Numbered from the stretch's first letter, positions 1 through 8,225 are shown. The stretch: 64,000 bases of DNA from Saprospiraceae bacterium (GCA_016717655.1 JADKFC010000001.1:576283-640282), one strand, 5' to 3'. Made by a program: numbers and translations. Notes: generated by a model from the sequence alone, not told the origin.

Positions 1-514
1 AGTAATACATTTTAAATCGGGTAAAGGGCCTGAACTTAAACGAAGTCCACGATTTTCGGGTAGTGACCTCACTTTCTGCACTCCACCGGCTTTGAAATTT
101 GGAGAAGCCTGGGATAAAATATTCTGCCTCTGCGGCATGGTTTAATTGAAACCAGTGCCACTTGTGTTGGAATTGGTAAGATGCAGAAAAACGATAGTAT
201 TTTTTAAATGCACTACCCGGTTCTTTGATGCGAATGGCATCTGCTCCTGCTTCTATCTTACTCCTCTTTCCCACCTTCCTGGAATAGGCCAGGCCAAATT
301 GAAAATACTCGAATTGGGCCGTGATCGCATCCCCAATCATGGTGCCTGAAAGTGATAGATTGTCGCGGGATCCAAGATCTTTCGAAACGCCAAGGGTATG
401 GTACAGTTTCAAATTATTAGAAAGATCCTGTGCCTGTAATGTCTTGCCAGTGATAATGAGTAGGATCACTACCCATAAGCAGGAGCCCAATCTATATGTG
501 TTGTTTCTTTTCAT
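1..514 (-). CDS. Outer-membrane beta-barrel-like protein, 3' part cut by window edge
   Basis: Seen: from an ATG at 512-514 the minus-strand frame stays open to base 1, about 171 codons. The first ~29 residues form a signal peptide (MKRNN, then hydrophobic WVVILLIITG, probably cleaved after LQAQ). The remainder has short alternating polar/aromatic strands (FEYFQFGLAYSRKVGKRSK, YRFSASYQFQHKWHWF), the pattern of a small outer-membrane barrel; the spacing resembles DUF2490-type barrels, but I cannot prove membership. It begins 4 bases after the stop of the beta-helix lipoprotein gene, so it is probably the third gene of an operon with the repeat-rich T9SS protein. Inferred role: structural or transport protein of the outer membrane. 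The C-terminus lies outside the window. Confidence 0.65.
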   Translation of the reverse strand, partial: MKRNNTYRLGSCLWVVILLIITGKTLQAQDLSNNLKLYHTLGVSKDLGSRDNLSLSGTMIGDAITAQFEYFQFGLAYSRKVGKRSKIEAGADAIRIKEPGSAFKKYYRFSASYQFQHKWHWFQLNHAAEAEYFIPGFSKFQSRWSAESEVTTRKSWTSFKFRPFTRFKMYY

Positions 515-518
515 CTAT

Positions 519-1814
519 TTATTTTTTTGTCCAACCCTGAGTCCAATCCTGAGATCCGTTTTGTACGCCTCCCATATACAACAGAGATAAAAACCAGTTG
601 TCTACTTCCTGTGCATTGATAGCTCCTGATACCAATGAACCAATGTAGCCATCGAGATTTATGCTTCCCTTATACCAGGCGTTCTGGGGTGTGTTGAGCA
701 AAGATGTTTTACCGTTTTCATGGTCATAAAAATTGATTTTGTTGTCAAATAAGATGGTATTGCCCAACCTTACATCACCTGTCAGAATCAATGAGTCAAG
801 GGCATCGGTACGTATTGCCCTTTCGGTATGCGCTATGAGTCCGTTGATCAAGATACACCTGGTTTGGTCTTCCAAGCGGATACCTCTTGTATTGTCGCCC
901 CAACCCACTATGGTGAAATTGCTGATTTTGGGTGAAGAAAAGGGCTGTTCTGTTTTGCTGCCGCTTTCTCCTCTGATAAAGGTAACTGTATCTGTTACGG
1001 CGCCTTGCTGGTGAATGACCATTTGTTGGATTTTTCCCCGCCATCCTGCTTCCCACCGCAAAGAGGTGCCCAGGGTATGGGTAATCACCAGTTTTTGGAT
1101 AGAGGGAGACCCTCCTCTGATGCGTACTCCATGGTTTTTACTTTGATATACCTGGATGTTTTCCATCAGGGTGCTGCTGCCTATACCATTGAGATTAAGT
1201 GCTCCTCCAATATTTCTTTGAGCACTGCCGGCATATTGTATCCTCATATATTGCATGTTACCCGAGCTTTCACCATCCACCGCATTGCTAGTCTTGCCAT
1301 AATTGCCGATGATGCCTACCAGGGTCTCATTTCTGTCATTGATGCCGGCATTGCCATTGATGTGCACTCCACCCCAGTCTCCAGCTTCGGCAGTGCCATA
1401 AACTTCATTGAGTGAGGTGAGAACTACTGGCTGTGAATTTGTGCCTTTGACAATTAATTTGCCACCTCTCTCCAAAACCAGATTGTTGTCCGGATTTTTT
1501 TCAAAATATAGGATTACTCCCTGCTCGAGAATAAGGGTGCCATCTTCATTGACGACCAGACTTTCTTTTACCAGGTAATTTCCCTGGAACAAAATGAGAC
1601 TGTCATTGATAACACCTTCTAGTTCGGTAAAAGGAGTGTTATTGATCGTGACTTCCTGCATTTCATATGTTTTGGCCTCCGGATATAGGGGCAACTCCTT
1701 GCCACAAGAAGTTTGGATCAAAAGGGCCAAATACAGTATTATCAATGGATGAATGCTGAAAATTCCGATATTGGGGTTTGTTTCCTTTGATATATTGATG
1801 GGTTGATATCTCAT
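519..1814 (-). CDS. Beta-helix surface lipoprotein
   Basis: A 431-residue protein. An N-terminal hydrophobic stretch (HPLIILYLALLIQTSCGK) ends in a lipobox-like LIQTSC, so export and lipid attachment at Cys37 are likely. The rest reads like a right-handed parallel beta-helix: repeated short hydrophobic/Asn/Gly rungs such as GTLILEQGVILYFEK, GGKLIVKGTNSQPVVLTS and GGALNLNGIGSS. Proteins of this build in Bacteroidota are usually annotated as hypothetical lipoproteins beside T9SS cargo. The gene starts 2 bases after the stop of the repeat-protein gene (TAA at 1817-1819) and is followed 4 bases later by the barrel gene, so the three are very probably co-transcribed. Inference: it displays or anchors the secreted repeat protein. 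No catalytic residues are recognisable. The start is the only ATG giving a lipoprotein signal, although its n-region is longer than usual. Confidence 0.75.
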   Translation of the reverse strand: MRYQPINISKETNPNIGIFSIHPLIILYLALLIQTSCGKELPLYPEAKTYEMQEVTINNTPFTELEGVINDSLILFQGNYLVKESLVVNEDGTLILEQGVILYFEKNPDNNLVLERGGKLIVKGTNSQPVVLTSLNEVYGTAEAGDWGGVHINGNAGINDRNETLVGIIGNYGKTSNAVDGESSGNMQYMRIQYAGSAQRNIGGALNLNGIGSSTLMENIQVYQSKNHGVRIRGGSPSIQKLVITHTLGTSLRWEAGWRGKIQQMVIHQQGAVTDTVTFIRGESGSKTEQPFSSPKISNFTIVGWGDNTRGIRLEDQTRCILINGLIAHTERAIRTDALDSLILTGDVRLGNTILFDNKINFYDHENGKTSLLNTPQNAWYKGSINLDGYIGSLVSGAINAQEVDNWFLSLLYMGGVQNGSQDWTQGWTKK

Positions 1815-1816
1815 AT

Positions 1817-2545
1817 TTACCTGATTAGGGTGACAGTTCCTTGTTTTATAATGGTTTCAGATGAGGGCATCTCTATTTTCAGAAAGTAGACATACACTCC
1901 GGGGTCCTGGATAGATCCATTCATTCTGCCGTCCCAAAGTGTATGTCTGCCTTCTGTCATTTCTTGTTCTAGAGATGTGATAATATTTCCCCACCTGTTT
2001 CTGATAGAAAAAGTAATAACTGCCTCTTGTGTGACATGAATTGTTAAAAATTGATTTTCTACCGGTCCCTCAGGCATGATGACATTGGCCAAAATCCACT
2101 CATTTTGTTGTTGGATGATACTTCCAACACAGTTGCAATCTGCATCCAGGCTATCATTTTGGGTATTTTCATTTCCATCATCACAGGGGCTTCCTACATA
2201 GTCATTTTTTTCAAAACAGTAGTTGGGATCCGGAGTTCCCGCACACTCGCAGTTGGCATTGACCACATCGTTGAAGGTGTTGGGATCGTTGTCGTTGCAG
2301 ACGTTTCCAATAAATAAATTTAATGCCGCGCAGTAGTTGGGATCCGGAGTTCCCGCGCACTCGCAGTTGGCATTGACCACATCGTTGAAGGTAGTAGGAT
2401 TGTTGTCGTTACAGGCATTTCCAATAAATAAGTTTAAAGCCGCACAGTAGTTGGGATCCGGAGTTCCCGCGCACTCGCAGTTGGCATTGACTACATCGTT
2501 GAAGGTAGTAGGATTGTTGTCATTACAGGCGTTTCCGATGTACAA
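1817..2545 (-). CDS. C-terminal fragment of T9SS repeat protein: last repeats plus gliding-motility-type sorting domain
   Basis: The 3' part of a single gene that runs from 5217 to 1817. Its frame is open from 2656 down; the 2545 start is only a TTG inside a repeat (encoding the L of NLYIGN). It holds the last near-identical copies of the 38-residue unit (core GNACNDNNPTTFNDVVNANC), a divergent final copy (YVGSPCDDGNENTQND), and then ~85 residues with the features of a CHU_C / gliding-motility-associated C-terminal domain (ITFSIRNRWGNIITS, LWDGRMNG, GVYVYFLKIEM, KQGTVTLIR). That domain is known as a type B sorting signal for T9SS export. It is in the same frame as the 2657-3550 piece and is separated from it by a stop inside a G-rich 51-base insertion. 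It should not be read as an independent gene. Confidence 0.8.
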   Translation of the reverse strand: MYIGNACNDNNPTTFNDVVNANCECAGTPDPNYCAALNLFIGNACNDNNPTTFNDVVNANCECAGTPDPNYCAALNLFIGNVCNDNDPNTFNDVVNANCECAGTPDPNYCFEKNDYVGSPCDDGNENTQNDSLDADCNCVGSIIQQQNEWILANVIMPEGPVENQFLTIHVTQEAVITFSIRNRWGNIITSLEQEMTEGRHTLWDGRMNGSIQDPGVYVYFLKIEMPSSETIIKQGTVTLIR

Positions 2546-2656
2546 ATTTAGTGCTGCACAGTAGTTGGGATCCGGAGTACCTCCACACCCACAGTTGGCA
2601 TTGACTACATCGTTGAAGGTAGTAGGATTATTGTCATTACAGGGTGGTGTAAAAGC

Positions 2657-3550
2657 TCAGTGGGGGGGGCCGGGGGCAACGGGGCGGGGGGGGCCGTTTC
2701 CGATGTACAAATTTAAAGCTGCACAGTAGTTGGGATCCGGATTTCCTGCACACTCGCAATTGGCATTGACAACATCGTTGAAGGTAGTAGGATTGTTGTC
2801 ATTACATGCGTTTCCAATAAATAAGTTTAACGCCGCACAGTAGTTGGGATCCGGAGTTCCCGCGCACTCGCAGTTGGCATTGACCATATCATTGAGGGTG
2901 TTGGGATTGTTGTCGTTACAGGCATTTCCGATAAATAAGTTTAAAGTCGTACAGTAGTTGGGATCCGGAGTACCTGCGCACTCACAGCTGGCATTGACCA
3001 CGTCGTTGAGGGTGTTGGGATTGTTGTCGTTACAGGCATTTCCGATAAATAAGTTTAAGGTCGCACAGTAGTTGGGGTCCGGAGTTCCCACACACTCGCA
3101 ATTGGCATTGACCACATCGTTGAGGGTGTTGGGATTGTTGTCGTTACAGGCATTTCCGATAAATAAGTTTAAAGTCGTACAATAGTTGGGATCCGGAGTT
3201 CCAGCACACTCACAGTTGGCAATGACCACATCGTTGATGGTAGTAGGATTATTGTCATTACAGGCATTTCCAATAAATAAGTTTAACGACGCGCAGTAGT
3301 TGGGATCTGGAGTTCCCGCACACTCGCAGTTGGCATTTACTACATCATTGAAGGTACTAGGATTGTTGTCGTCACAAGTGTTTCCGATATACAAATTTAA
3401 GCCCTGGCAGTAGTTGGGATCCGGAGTTCCAGTACATTCGCAGTTGGCATTGACTACATCATTTAAGGTAGTAGGATTGTTGTCATTACATGCATTACCA
3501 ACAAATAAATTTAACGCCGCACAGTAGTTGGTATCCGGAGTTCCACACAT
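2657..3550 (-). CDS. Middle fragment of T9SS repeat protein (tandem 38-residue Cys-rich repeats)
   Basis: The frame contains about eight copies of the 38-residue unit (NYCAALNLFIGNACNDNNP followed by TTFNDVVNANCECAGTPDP). Each copy has four Cys at fixed spacing and an Asp/Asn-rich centre; disulfides or Ca2+ binding are possible, but I infer this only from composition. Upstream it joins the 3511-5217 frame if one C is added to the CCC run near 3542, where this copy reads ttccacacattc and its neighbours read ttcccacacactc. Downstream it runs into a foreign-looking G-rich stretch (2644-2694) that ends it with PPRPVAPGPPH and a TGA. Secretion signal and sorting domain lie in the flanking fragments. 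The start codon of this piece is an artefact of the frameshift. Confidence 0.8.
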   Translation of the reverse strand: MCGTPDTNYCAALNLFVGNACNDNNPTTLNDVVNANCECTGTPDPNYCQGLNLYIGNTCDDNNPSTFNDVVNANCECAGTPDPNYCASLNLFIGNACNDNNPTTINDVVIANCECAGTPDPNYCTTLNLFIGNACNDNNPNTLNDVVNANCECVGTPDPNYCATLNLFIGNACNDNNPNTLNDVVNASCECAGTPDPNYCTTLNLFIGNACNDNNPNTLNDMVNANCECAGTPDPNYCAALNLFIGNACNDNNPTTFNDVVNANCECAGNPDPNYCAALNLYIGNGPPRPVAPGPPH

Positions 3551-5217
3551 TCACAGTTGGCATTGACTACATCATTGAAGGTAGTAGGATCGTGGTCATT
3601 ACAGGCATTTCCGATAAATAAGTATAAAGTGGTACAGTAGTTGGGATCCGGAGTTCCCGCACACTCACAGTTGGTATTAACTACATCGTTGAAGGTAGTA
3701 GGATTGTTGTCATTACAGGCATTTCCAATAAATAAGTTTAACGCCGCGCAGTAGTTGGGATCCGGAGTTCCTGCGCACTCGCAGTTGGTATTGACTACAT
3801 CGTTGAAGGTAGTAGGATTGTTGTCATTACAGGCATTTCCAATAAATAAGTTTAAAGCCGCGCAGTAGTTGGGATCTGGAGTTCCTGCACATTCACAGTT
3901 GGCATTGACCACATCGTTGATAGTAGTAGGATTGTTGTCATTACAGGCATTTCCGATGTACAAATTTAATGCTGCACAGTAGTTGGGATCCGGAGTTCCT
4001 GCACATTCACAGTTGGCATTGACCATATCGTTTAGGGTGTTGGGATTGTTATCGTTACAAGCATTTCCGATAAATAGATTTAATGCTGCACAGTAGTTAG
4101 GATCCGGAGTTCCCGCGCATACACAGTTGGCATTGACTACGTCGTTGATGGTAGTGGGATTATTGTCATTACATGCGTTTCCGATGTACAAATTTAGTGC
4201 TGCACAGTAGTTAGGGTCGGGTGTACCTTTGCAGCTGCAGTCTGTACCATAGGTATCCATAATTGTGAGAGGATTGCCATCATTACAGCCTTGTCCAATC
4301 AAAGAATTGTGGAGGGTGGGGCAGGAGTCTTGAGAGTCACAGATGCCATCCCCATCAGAGTCGGGTGCCGGCTGGCCAGAGCAGGGTTGACAAATTTGGC
4401 CATTGGCTGTAAAAATATAAATAGAATCGTTGATGGTGCAAGCGTTGCCGTCATCACAAGGCTGAGCATCCAAACAGTCTGTCTTGTATTCATACTTATA
4501 GGTTGTTTCTTCTGTATATTGCCATTGACCTTGCCAATCATACTCCCATTCCCGAACTAAATTTTGATTGCTGTCATAAAAGTACAGAGTCCGTGAATTT
4601 TCTACCCAGCTGCCATTTTTATAGTCATAGTTGATTCTTTCAGAAAGCAAGCTTTCACCGTTATAATAATATTCATACTTGCTATCCAGTACCCAATCTC
4701 CATTTTTCCAATTGTAAATGATGTTGGATGTTCTTTGGTTTTGGCCATTATAAGTATAATTGTACCAGGTTTTATTCACCCATGCGTTGCCTGTCCAGTC
4801 TTTTAGATAGCGGTCGATAAGATTATCCGAGGCATCGTAGAAATATTCATAAAGTTCACTGGGCTGCCAGGTATTGTTGATCCAGTCATCTCTTCGGTTG
4901 GTAAGCCTCAGTCCGTATGCGTTAAAAGTATTGGTATAAAAATAGGTATTGATCCAGCTAATGCCGTTCCAGTCTTTTCGGGTTCTGCTGTCTTGCCAGC
5001 CATTGGCATTATAGGTATAGGTAAAAAGTTGATCGTTTTCCCACCTGCCATTGAACCAAATTTGAGTTAGATTGCTGGTTTCCTGGCATTGCCCGTTATA
5101 GGTATAGCTGTCTTTGGTGGTGGCTGTATTCTTTTCTACCATCACGTAGGGACAAGCAAAACTATATGTTGAAACATATATAAATATAAAAAGGAGGAGC
5201 CGCCTGAATAGCTTCAT
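3511..5217 (-). CDS. N-terminal part of large T9SS surface protein: signal peptide, YD-like repeats, Cys-rich repeats
   Basis: Start chosen at the ATG at 5215-5217, because MKLFRRLLLFIFIYVSTYSF is a clean signal peptide; an upstream in-frame ATG at 5253 would add 12 residues in front of it. Residues ~35-245 are six or so ~32-residue repeats rich in W, Y and N (DWNGISWINTYFYTNTFN, DWTGNAWVNKTWYNYTYN), similar to YD-like secreted repeats of Bacteroidota. Residues ~250-330 are Cys-rich with a DSDGDGICDSQDSC Ca2+-loop-like motif. Then six copies of the 38-residue unit follow, up to a frame break (ECVELRIPTTVRR, stop), caused by a missing C near 3542. Restored, the gene runs 5217-1817 and ends in a gliding-motility-type sorting domain. 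Inferred role: very long cell-surface adhesin or sheath-type protein. It heads the operon with the lipoprotein and barrel genes. Confidence 0.82.
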   Translation of the reverse strand: MKLFRRLLLFIFIYVSTYSFACPYVMVEKNTATTKDSYTYNGQCQETSNLTQIWFNGRWENDQLFTYTYNANGWQDSRTRKDWNGISWINTYFYTNTFNAYGLRLTNRRDDWINNTWQPSELYEYFYDASDNLIDRYLKDWTGNAWVNKTWYNYTYNGQNQRTSNIIYNWKNGDWVLDSKYEYYYNGESLLSERINYDYKNGSWVENSRTLYFYDSNQNLVREWEYDWQGQWQYTEETTYKYEYKTDCLDAQPCDDGNACTINDSIYIFTANGQICQPCSGQPAPDSDGDGICDSQDSCPTLHNSLIGQGCNDGNPLTIMDTYGTDCSCKGTPDPNYCAALNLYIGNACNDNNPTTINDVVNANCVCAGTPDPNYCAALNLFIGNACNDNNPNTLNDMVNANCECAGTPDPNYCAALNLYIGNACNDNNPTTINDVVNANCECAGTPDPNYCAALNLFIGNACNDNNPTTFNDVVNTNCECAGTPDPNYCAALNLFIGNACNDNNPTTFNDVVNTNCECAGTPDPNYCTTLYLFIGNACNDHDPTTFNDVVNANCECVELRIPTTVRR

Positions 5218-5270
5218 TGTCTTGGTTTTTTGAATAAGTAAAAAACCAGACAAGTGTGACGTCTATTGCA

Positions 5271-6887
5271 TTATTTTATGATAGAAACAATTGTATTATC
5301 GTCTTCTGTCTCATCCTCATCTCGCGAAGCGCTTAACCCTTTAACCAGGGGTTCGAGTAGGATTATGACGTGATCCTGATCTAATTCCTGTAACAATTCT
5401 TTTACCATGTCCTGTTTTTTAGGTGGTATGTGTTCCATCAGGTTGCGAAAAATCAGGATAGGACAGGAAGAATAACAGGCTCTCATGATGGCCACGATTT
5501 TTTTCTGCATAGGGCTGAGCAATTTGCCATTTTCCCCTGTCGTCATGTCAAGACTCAATTGTTTGGCAGGGGGCAGGATAGCGTTAAATTTTTGCAAGCC
5601 GTTCTCGGGAATAACCCTCAAATGGGGACAAACCAATTCATGGAGGTTTTTACCTACAAGCCCATATCTGTCATCAACCGGACATACCATCTTCCTCCAT
5701 TGGCTAGCTTTTAAATTAGCTATAGACGATCCATTCAGCACTATTTTATCTTTGGAAAGGGTTCTCAACAACAACCAATTGTCCATGTAGTGGTGAGGAA
5801 AGGGATGATAAAGCGTATGAATACCAGGTGTTAGTTCCTGCCAGTCTTTACCAGATCTGATCCTCAAATTGATCTTATTGGATTTAATGTCCCTGCCGCC
5901 TTCTTCCTGGGTAAGGTTCTTTAATTTTTCAATATTTTTCCACGACAGTATGCCTTTCTCCCTGCTTATACCAGAAGAGAGCACCCTGCGGATGACAGGC
6001 GTTATGTACAAGATTAATAAAATGGTAGAAACCAATACTGAGGTTGCAATGGCATCCTGCTGAAAGCCTGCCACCAGTAAAGTACATAAGATAAGGAGAT
6101 AAGTTATAAATGGAATAGCGGTTCGATAGATGGCTTCCTGTCTGCTTTGTTGGATGGAGGCCCTTGCATGTCCCTCATTGAGTTTGTTGAAGGTTTTGAC
6201 TTGTATCTTGTTTCTATTGATGACATGGATGGTCTCCAGATGATTGAGCGTAGTACTGATCAATGAAAAGAGTCTCGAAGATTTACTACTTTGGATCTCA
6301 GTCAACAGATAAAGTTGATTGTCCAAAAACTGTAAAATGAAGGTAGAGGTGACAAGCAAACCCAACATCCAGCAGCCCAAAACCAAATTGCTTTGGAAAA
6401 TGATGACAAAAAAAAGCACGATAATCACTATATCTGTACTCCAATAAAGAATGCCATTGATAAAGTGTTTTTTAATATTGCTCATATCGCCACTGAATCT
6501 AAGCATAAACCTACCAGCCCCCGTATTTCGGTAATAGGAAATAGGAATCAATAGTTGCCAGTTGAATACCTCTCGTTTCAGGTTTTTAATGAGTATAACT
6601 CCCACTTTATCTCCCATGTAACGGGCATAAAAAAAGAATCCTATTTTGAGCACCAGTATGATGCCATACATTAGATAAAAAGAGGATAAATCTGTGGCAA
6701 GGGAAAAAGGATAAAAATCCAATAAATTGCCCTTTGCGGTCTGTAATCCAAATTGAAGCTGAAAAAACTTACCTATAAGAAGGGTTAGTACAATGGTCAA
6801 TAAATTGGAGGCCAACATAGACAACCATACAATGCACAGTAGCACCTTATGAGCCCGCCAGAAATCTATGTAATAAGCCTTCCACAT
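5271..6887 (-). CDS. ABC-exporter-like membrane protein with degenerate (pseudo-ATPase) nucleotide-binding domain
   Basis: 538 residues. Residues 1-~320 hold about six membrane segments and the GDKVGVILIKNLKREVFNWQ and YYRNTGAGRFMLRFSGD regions, typical of type I ABC exporters (coupling-helix pattern YYRNTGAGRFM). Residues ~340-500 align by eye to an ABC ATPase domain that has lost its motifs: the Walker A position reads LYHPFPHHYMDNWLLL with no GxGKS/T, the signature LSGGQ is LSPMQ, and the Walker B ending LDEP is PILIFRNLME with no Asp/Glu pair. ATP hydrolysis by this chain is therefore unlikely. It starts 3 bases after the stop of the P-loop gene, so translation is probably coupled. Inference: the partner P-loop protein may supply or replace the nucleotide function, or the protein is a receptor or scaffold derived from an exporter. 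Confidence 0.75.
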   Translation of the reverse strand: MWKAYYIDFWRAHKVLLCIVWLSMLASNLLTIVLTLLIGKFFQLQFGLQTAKGNLLDFYPFSLATDLSSFYLMYGIILVLKIGFFFYARYMGDKVGVILIKNLKREVFNWQLLIPISYYRNTGAGRFMLRFSGDMSNIKKHFINGILYWSTDIVIIVLFFVIIFQSNLVLGCWMLGLLVTSTFILQFLDNQLYLLTEIQSSKSSRLFSLISTTLNHLETIHVINRNKIQVKTFNKLNEGHARASIQQSRQEAIYRTAIPFITYLLILCTLLVAGFQQDAIATSVLVSTILLILYITPVIRRVLSSGISREKGILSWKNIEKLKNLTQEEGGRDIKSNKINLRIRSGKDWQELTPGIHTLYHPFPHHYMDNWLLLRTLSKDKIVLNGSSIANLKASQWRKMVCPVDDRYGLVGKNLHELVCPHLRVIPENGLQKFNAILPPAKQLSLDMTTGENGKLLSPMQKKIVAIMRACYSSCPILIFRNLMEHIPPKKQDMVKELLQELDQDHVIILLEPLVKGLSASRDEDETEDDNTIVSIIK

Positions 6888-6890
6888 GGC

Positions 6891-7544
6891 TTAGATGGCA
6901 GTTGCCAACACGCTGTTTTGTTCCATTTCAGCTGGAATGACTGATTGTACAAATTCTTCTATAGAAGCTGTTCCCAATTGGTTGAGTCCCAATACTGGAA
7001 TTTCTGTTCTTGCCTGGATCTCCGCTACCATCAGTGGTGATTTCAACAGGGAACCGCAGATGGCCATGGGTCTTATATTCAATTTTTCCAACATCATAAC
7101 ACCACTCAATGCTCCGGTACTGGATGAATCGGAATAAATTACACCGCTGACCCTTTGCATCAGGGCTGAATTTAGTAAAATTTCTGTTTCTCTTTGTAAT
7201 AATCCATCCGCAATTTCCATTACAATGTAATCAGGTTGGATGGATGAGGCCTGGTTTACCAGTGTTTCAAACAAATTGAGCAGGGTTTCTTCGCTTTCCA
7301 GGTAGGTGGAAGGATAGCCCCAATGTGTAAAATCGAGACCTATGTCGGCACCACAATCCACTACAAAATCAACATCTTTGGTATAGGCGGTTCCAGTTAA
7401 TTTGATAAATGCTGTCTTTTTGCCGGCTCTTTTTAAGCCCCTGCACAAATAAGCCGCTGTAGTAGTTTTGCCACTGTCCATAGAACCACCTATCGACAAA
7501 ATCAACTTTGAATCACTCTGTCTGTAAGCATCAAATTCAGCCAT
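6891..7544 (-). CDS. P-loop NTPase, DUF1611-like C-terminal domain
   Basis: 217 residues with a clear Walker A (GGSMDSGKTTTAAYLCRGL, residues ~18-36), then KTAFIKLTGTAY, a GADIGLDFTHWGYPSTYL segment and a Walker B-like YIVMEIADGLLQRETEILL. This order (GxSMxSGKTTTA, KxTGT, DFTxxGxxSTYL, ExADGLLQRET) matches my memory of DUF1611-like P-loop proteins, where it follows an N-terminal beta-rich domain in one chain. Here that domain is the preceding, overlapping 7502-7954 frame, and adding one A to the poly-A near 7550 would join the two as ...IASKKSMAEFDAY. The reaction is not known. The 3-base gap to the degenerate ABC protein suggests they work together. The start is the ATG at 7544 if the protein really is separate. 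Confidence 0.72.
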   Translation of the reverse strand: MAEFDAYRQSDSKLILSIGGSMDSGKTTTAAYLCRGLKRAGKKTAFIKLTGTAYTKDVDFVVDCGADIGLDFTHWGYPSTYLESEETLLNLFETLVNQASSIQPDYIVMEIADGLLQRETEILLNSALMQRVSGVIYSDSSSTGALSGVMMLEKLNIRPMAICGSLLKSPLMVAEIQARTEIPVLGLNQLGTASIEEFVQSVIPAEMEQNSVLATAI

Positions 7545-7954
7545 TGACTTTTTGAGGCAATGGTGTTGATCACTTCATTGTTTTTATTGACGGCATATCC
7601 AATCAATCTCAGCTCTGTTGGTCCCACAGCCTCATATTGTTGATTCATATTTTCTATAATTCCGCATACACCACCTTGTCCCAAAATGTGGTACACTTCT
7701 TTTGTCTCTGACGGTAACAAACCATGGAGTTGTGAGGTTGCATAACGACTACCAAAAGCCATCATAATAAAATCGCCCTGGAAAATGCTCCTGTTTTTTT
7801 CTGTGTCGGTCTGAATCCTGATGTGTTTACCCAGGTTGAGAACTTCAAAAATCGCTACATCTCCTGCAGAAGGTAGGTGGTGCTGGGCGAGAAGGGTATT
7901 GATGTGGTAGTCATTTACATTTCTGCAGACAAAGGATTTTTTAACGTTTTGCAT
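7502..7954 (-). CDS. Beta-rich domain, probably the N-terminal part of the P-loop protein
   Basis: 150 residues with no signal peptide or membrane segment. Features: GDVAIFEVLNLGKHIRIQ, IFQGDFIMMAFGSRYATSQ, a HILGQGGVCGIIE glycine motif and GPTELRLIGYAVNKNN. The last ~14 codons overlap the following P-loop gene by 43 bases and look unlike the rest (WLNLMLTDRVIQS). That suggests a frame break: with one extra A in the run at about 7550-7554 the frame continues directly into the P-loop domain, giving one ~350-residue protein with a small barrel plus P-loop layout. If the gene is intact, it is a small cytoplasmic partner of the P-loop protein. It is the first gene of this operon; an inverted repeat lies just upstream (7964-8014). 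Confidence 0.68.
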   Translation of the reverse strand: MQNVKKSFVCRNVNDYHINTLLAQHHLPSAGDVAIFEVLNLGKHIRIQTDTEKNRSIFQGDFIMMAFGSRYATSQLHGLLPSETKEVYHILGQGGVCGIIENMNQQYEAVGPTELRLIGYAVNKNNEVINTIASKSQWLNLMLTDRVIQS

Positions 7955-7963
7955 ATCTAAACT

Positions 7964-8014
7964 TTGAGGTGTTAAAAATTATATGCGGCGATTTTTTTTG
8001 CGCCTACACCTCAA
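7964..8014. promoter_or_regulatory. Inverted repeat between TPR-CHAT gene end and P-loop operon
   Basis: Outer arms TTGAGGTGT (7964-7972) and ACACCTCAA (8006-8014) are perfect reverse complements, and inner arms GGCG (7987-7990) and CGCC (8001-8004) can form a second stem. No T-run follows on the minus strand, so it is not a standard terminator of the CHAT gene. It sits 10 bases upstream of the 7954 start and could be an operator or an mRNA leader structure. On the minus strand it contains TATAATTTTT, a weak match to the Bacteroidota -7 element. Confidence 0.4.
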
Positions 8015-8028
8015 TAAGCAGCATCCGT

Positions 8029-8225
8029 TTATTGTGTGACATCCCTTTGGGAAAGAGATTTATTTTTTTTATTTTTTTTCACCAGGATTACGGTCAATAG
8101 GGCAATTGCCAGGACACCCGCAAGGATATACCAATATAAATGATAGTCCCTTTTAGCCGCTATACTTCCGTTTAATACAAACCCAGCCCATTAATAAGGT
8201 GGTCTTTGTGATGGGTTCGCCCCTG
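8029..8225 (-). pseudogene. Out-of-frame C-terminal tail of TPR-CHAT protein
   Basis: Continuing the CHAT frame past its stop at 8226 with one extra A in the run at 8235-8240 gives KKMVLTGANPSQRPPY, then a TAA (8191-8193), then WAGFVLNGS, a membrane helix (YHLYWYILAGVLAIALLTVI), a basic KKNKKNK tail and a TAA at 8029-8031. The PPY(Y)WAGFVL phrase is the usual end of Bacteroidota CHAT domains (compare HPYYWAAFVL), so this is clearly the missing tail. It carries both a frameshift and an in-frame stop (TAT to TAA). Confidence 0.65.

Noticed and set aside
1005..1415. Long plus-strand frame opposite the beta-helix lipoprotein
   Set aside because: It is a shadow of the minus-strand gene; no plausible domain or promoter.
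1817..5217. 114-base repeats as a CRISPR or intergenic array
   Set aside because: The unit is in-frame coding with a conserved Cys pattern; there are no spacers.
5345..5365. GGGGTTCGAGTAGG resembling a tRNA T-loop
   Set aside because: It lies inside the ABC-like coding region and no other tRNA arms are present.
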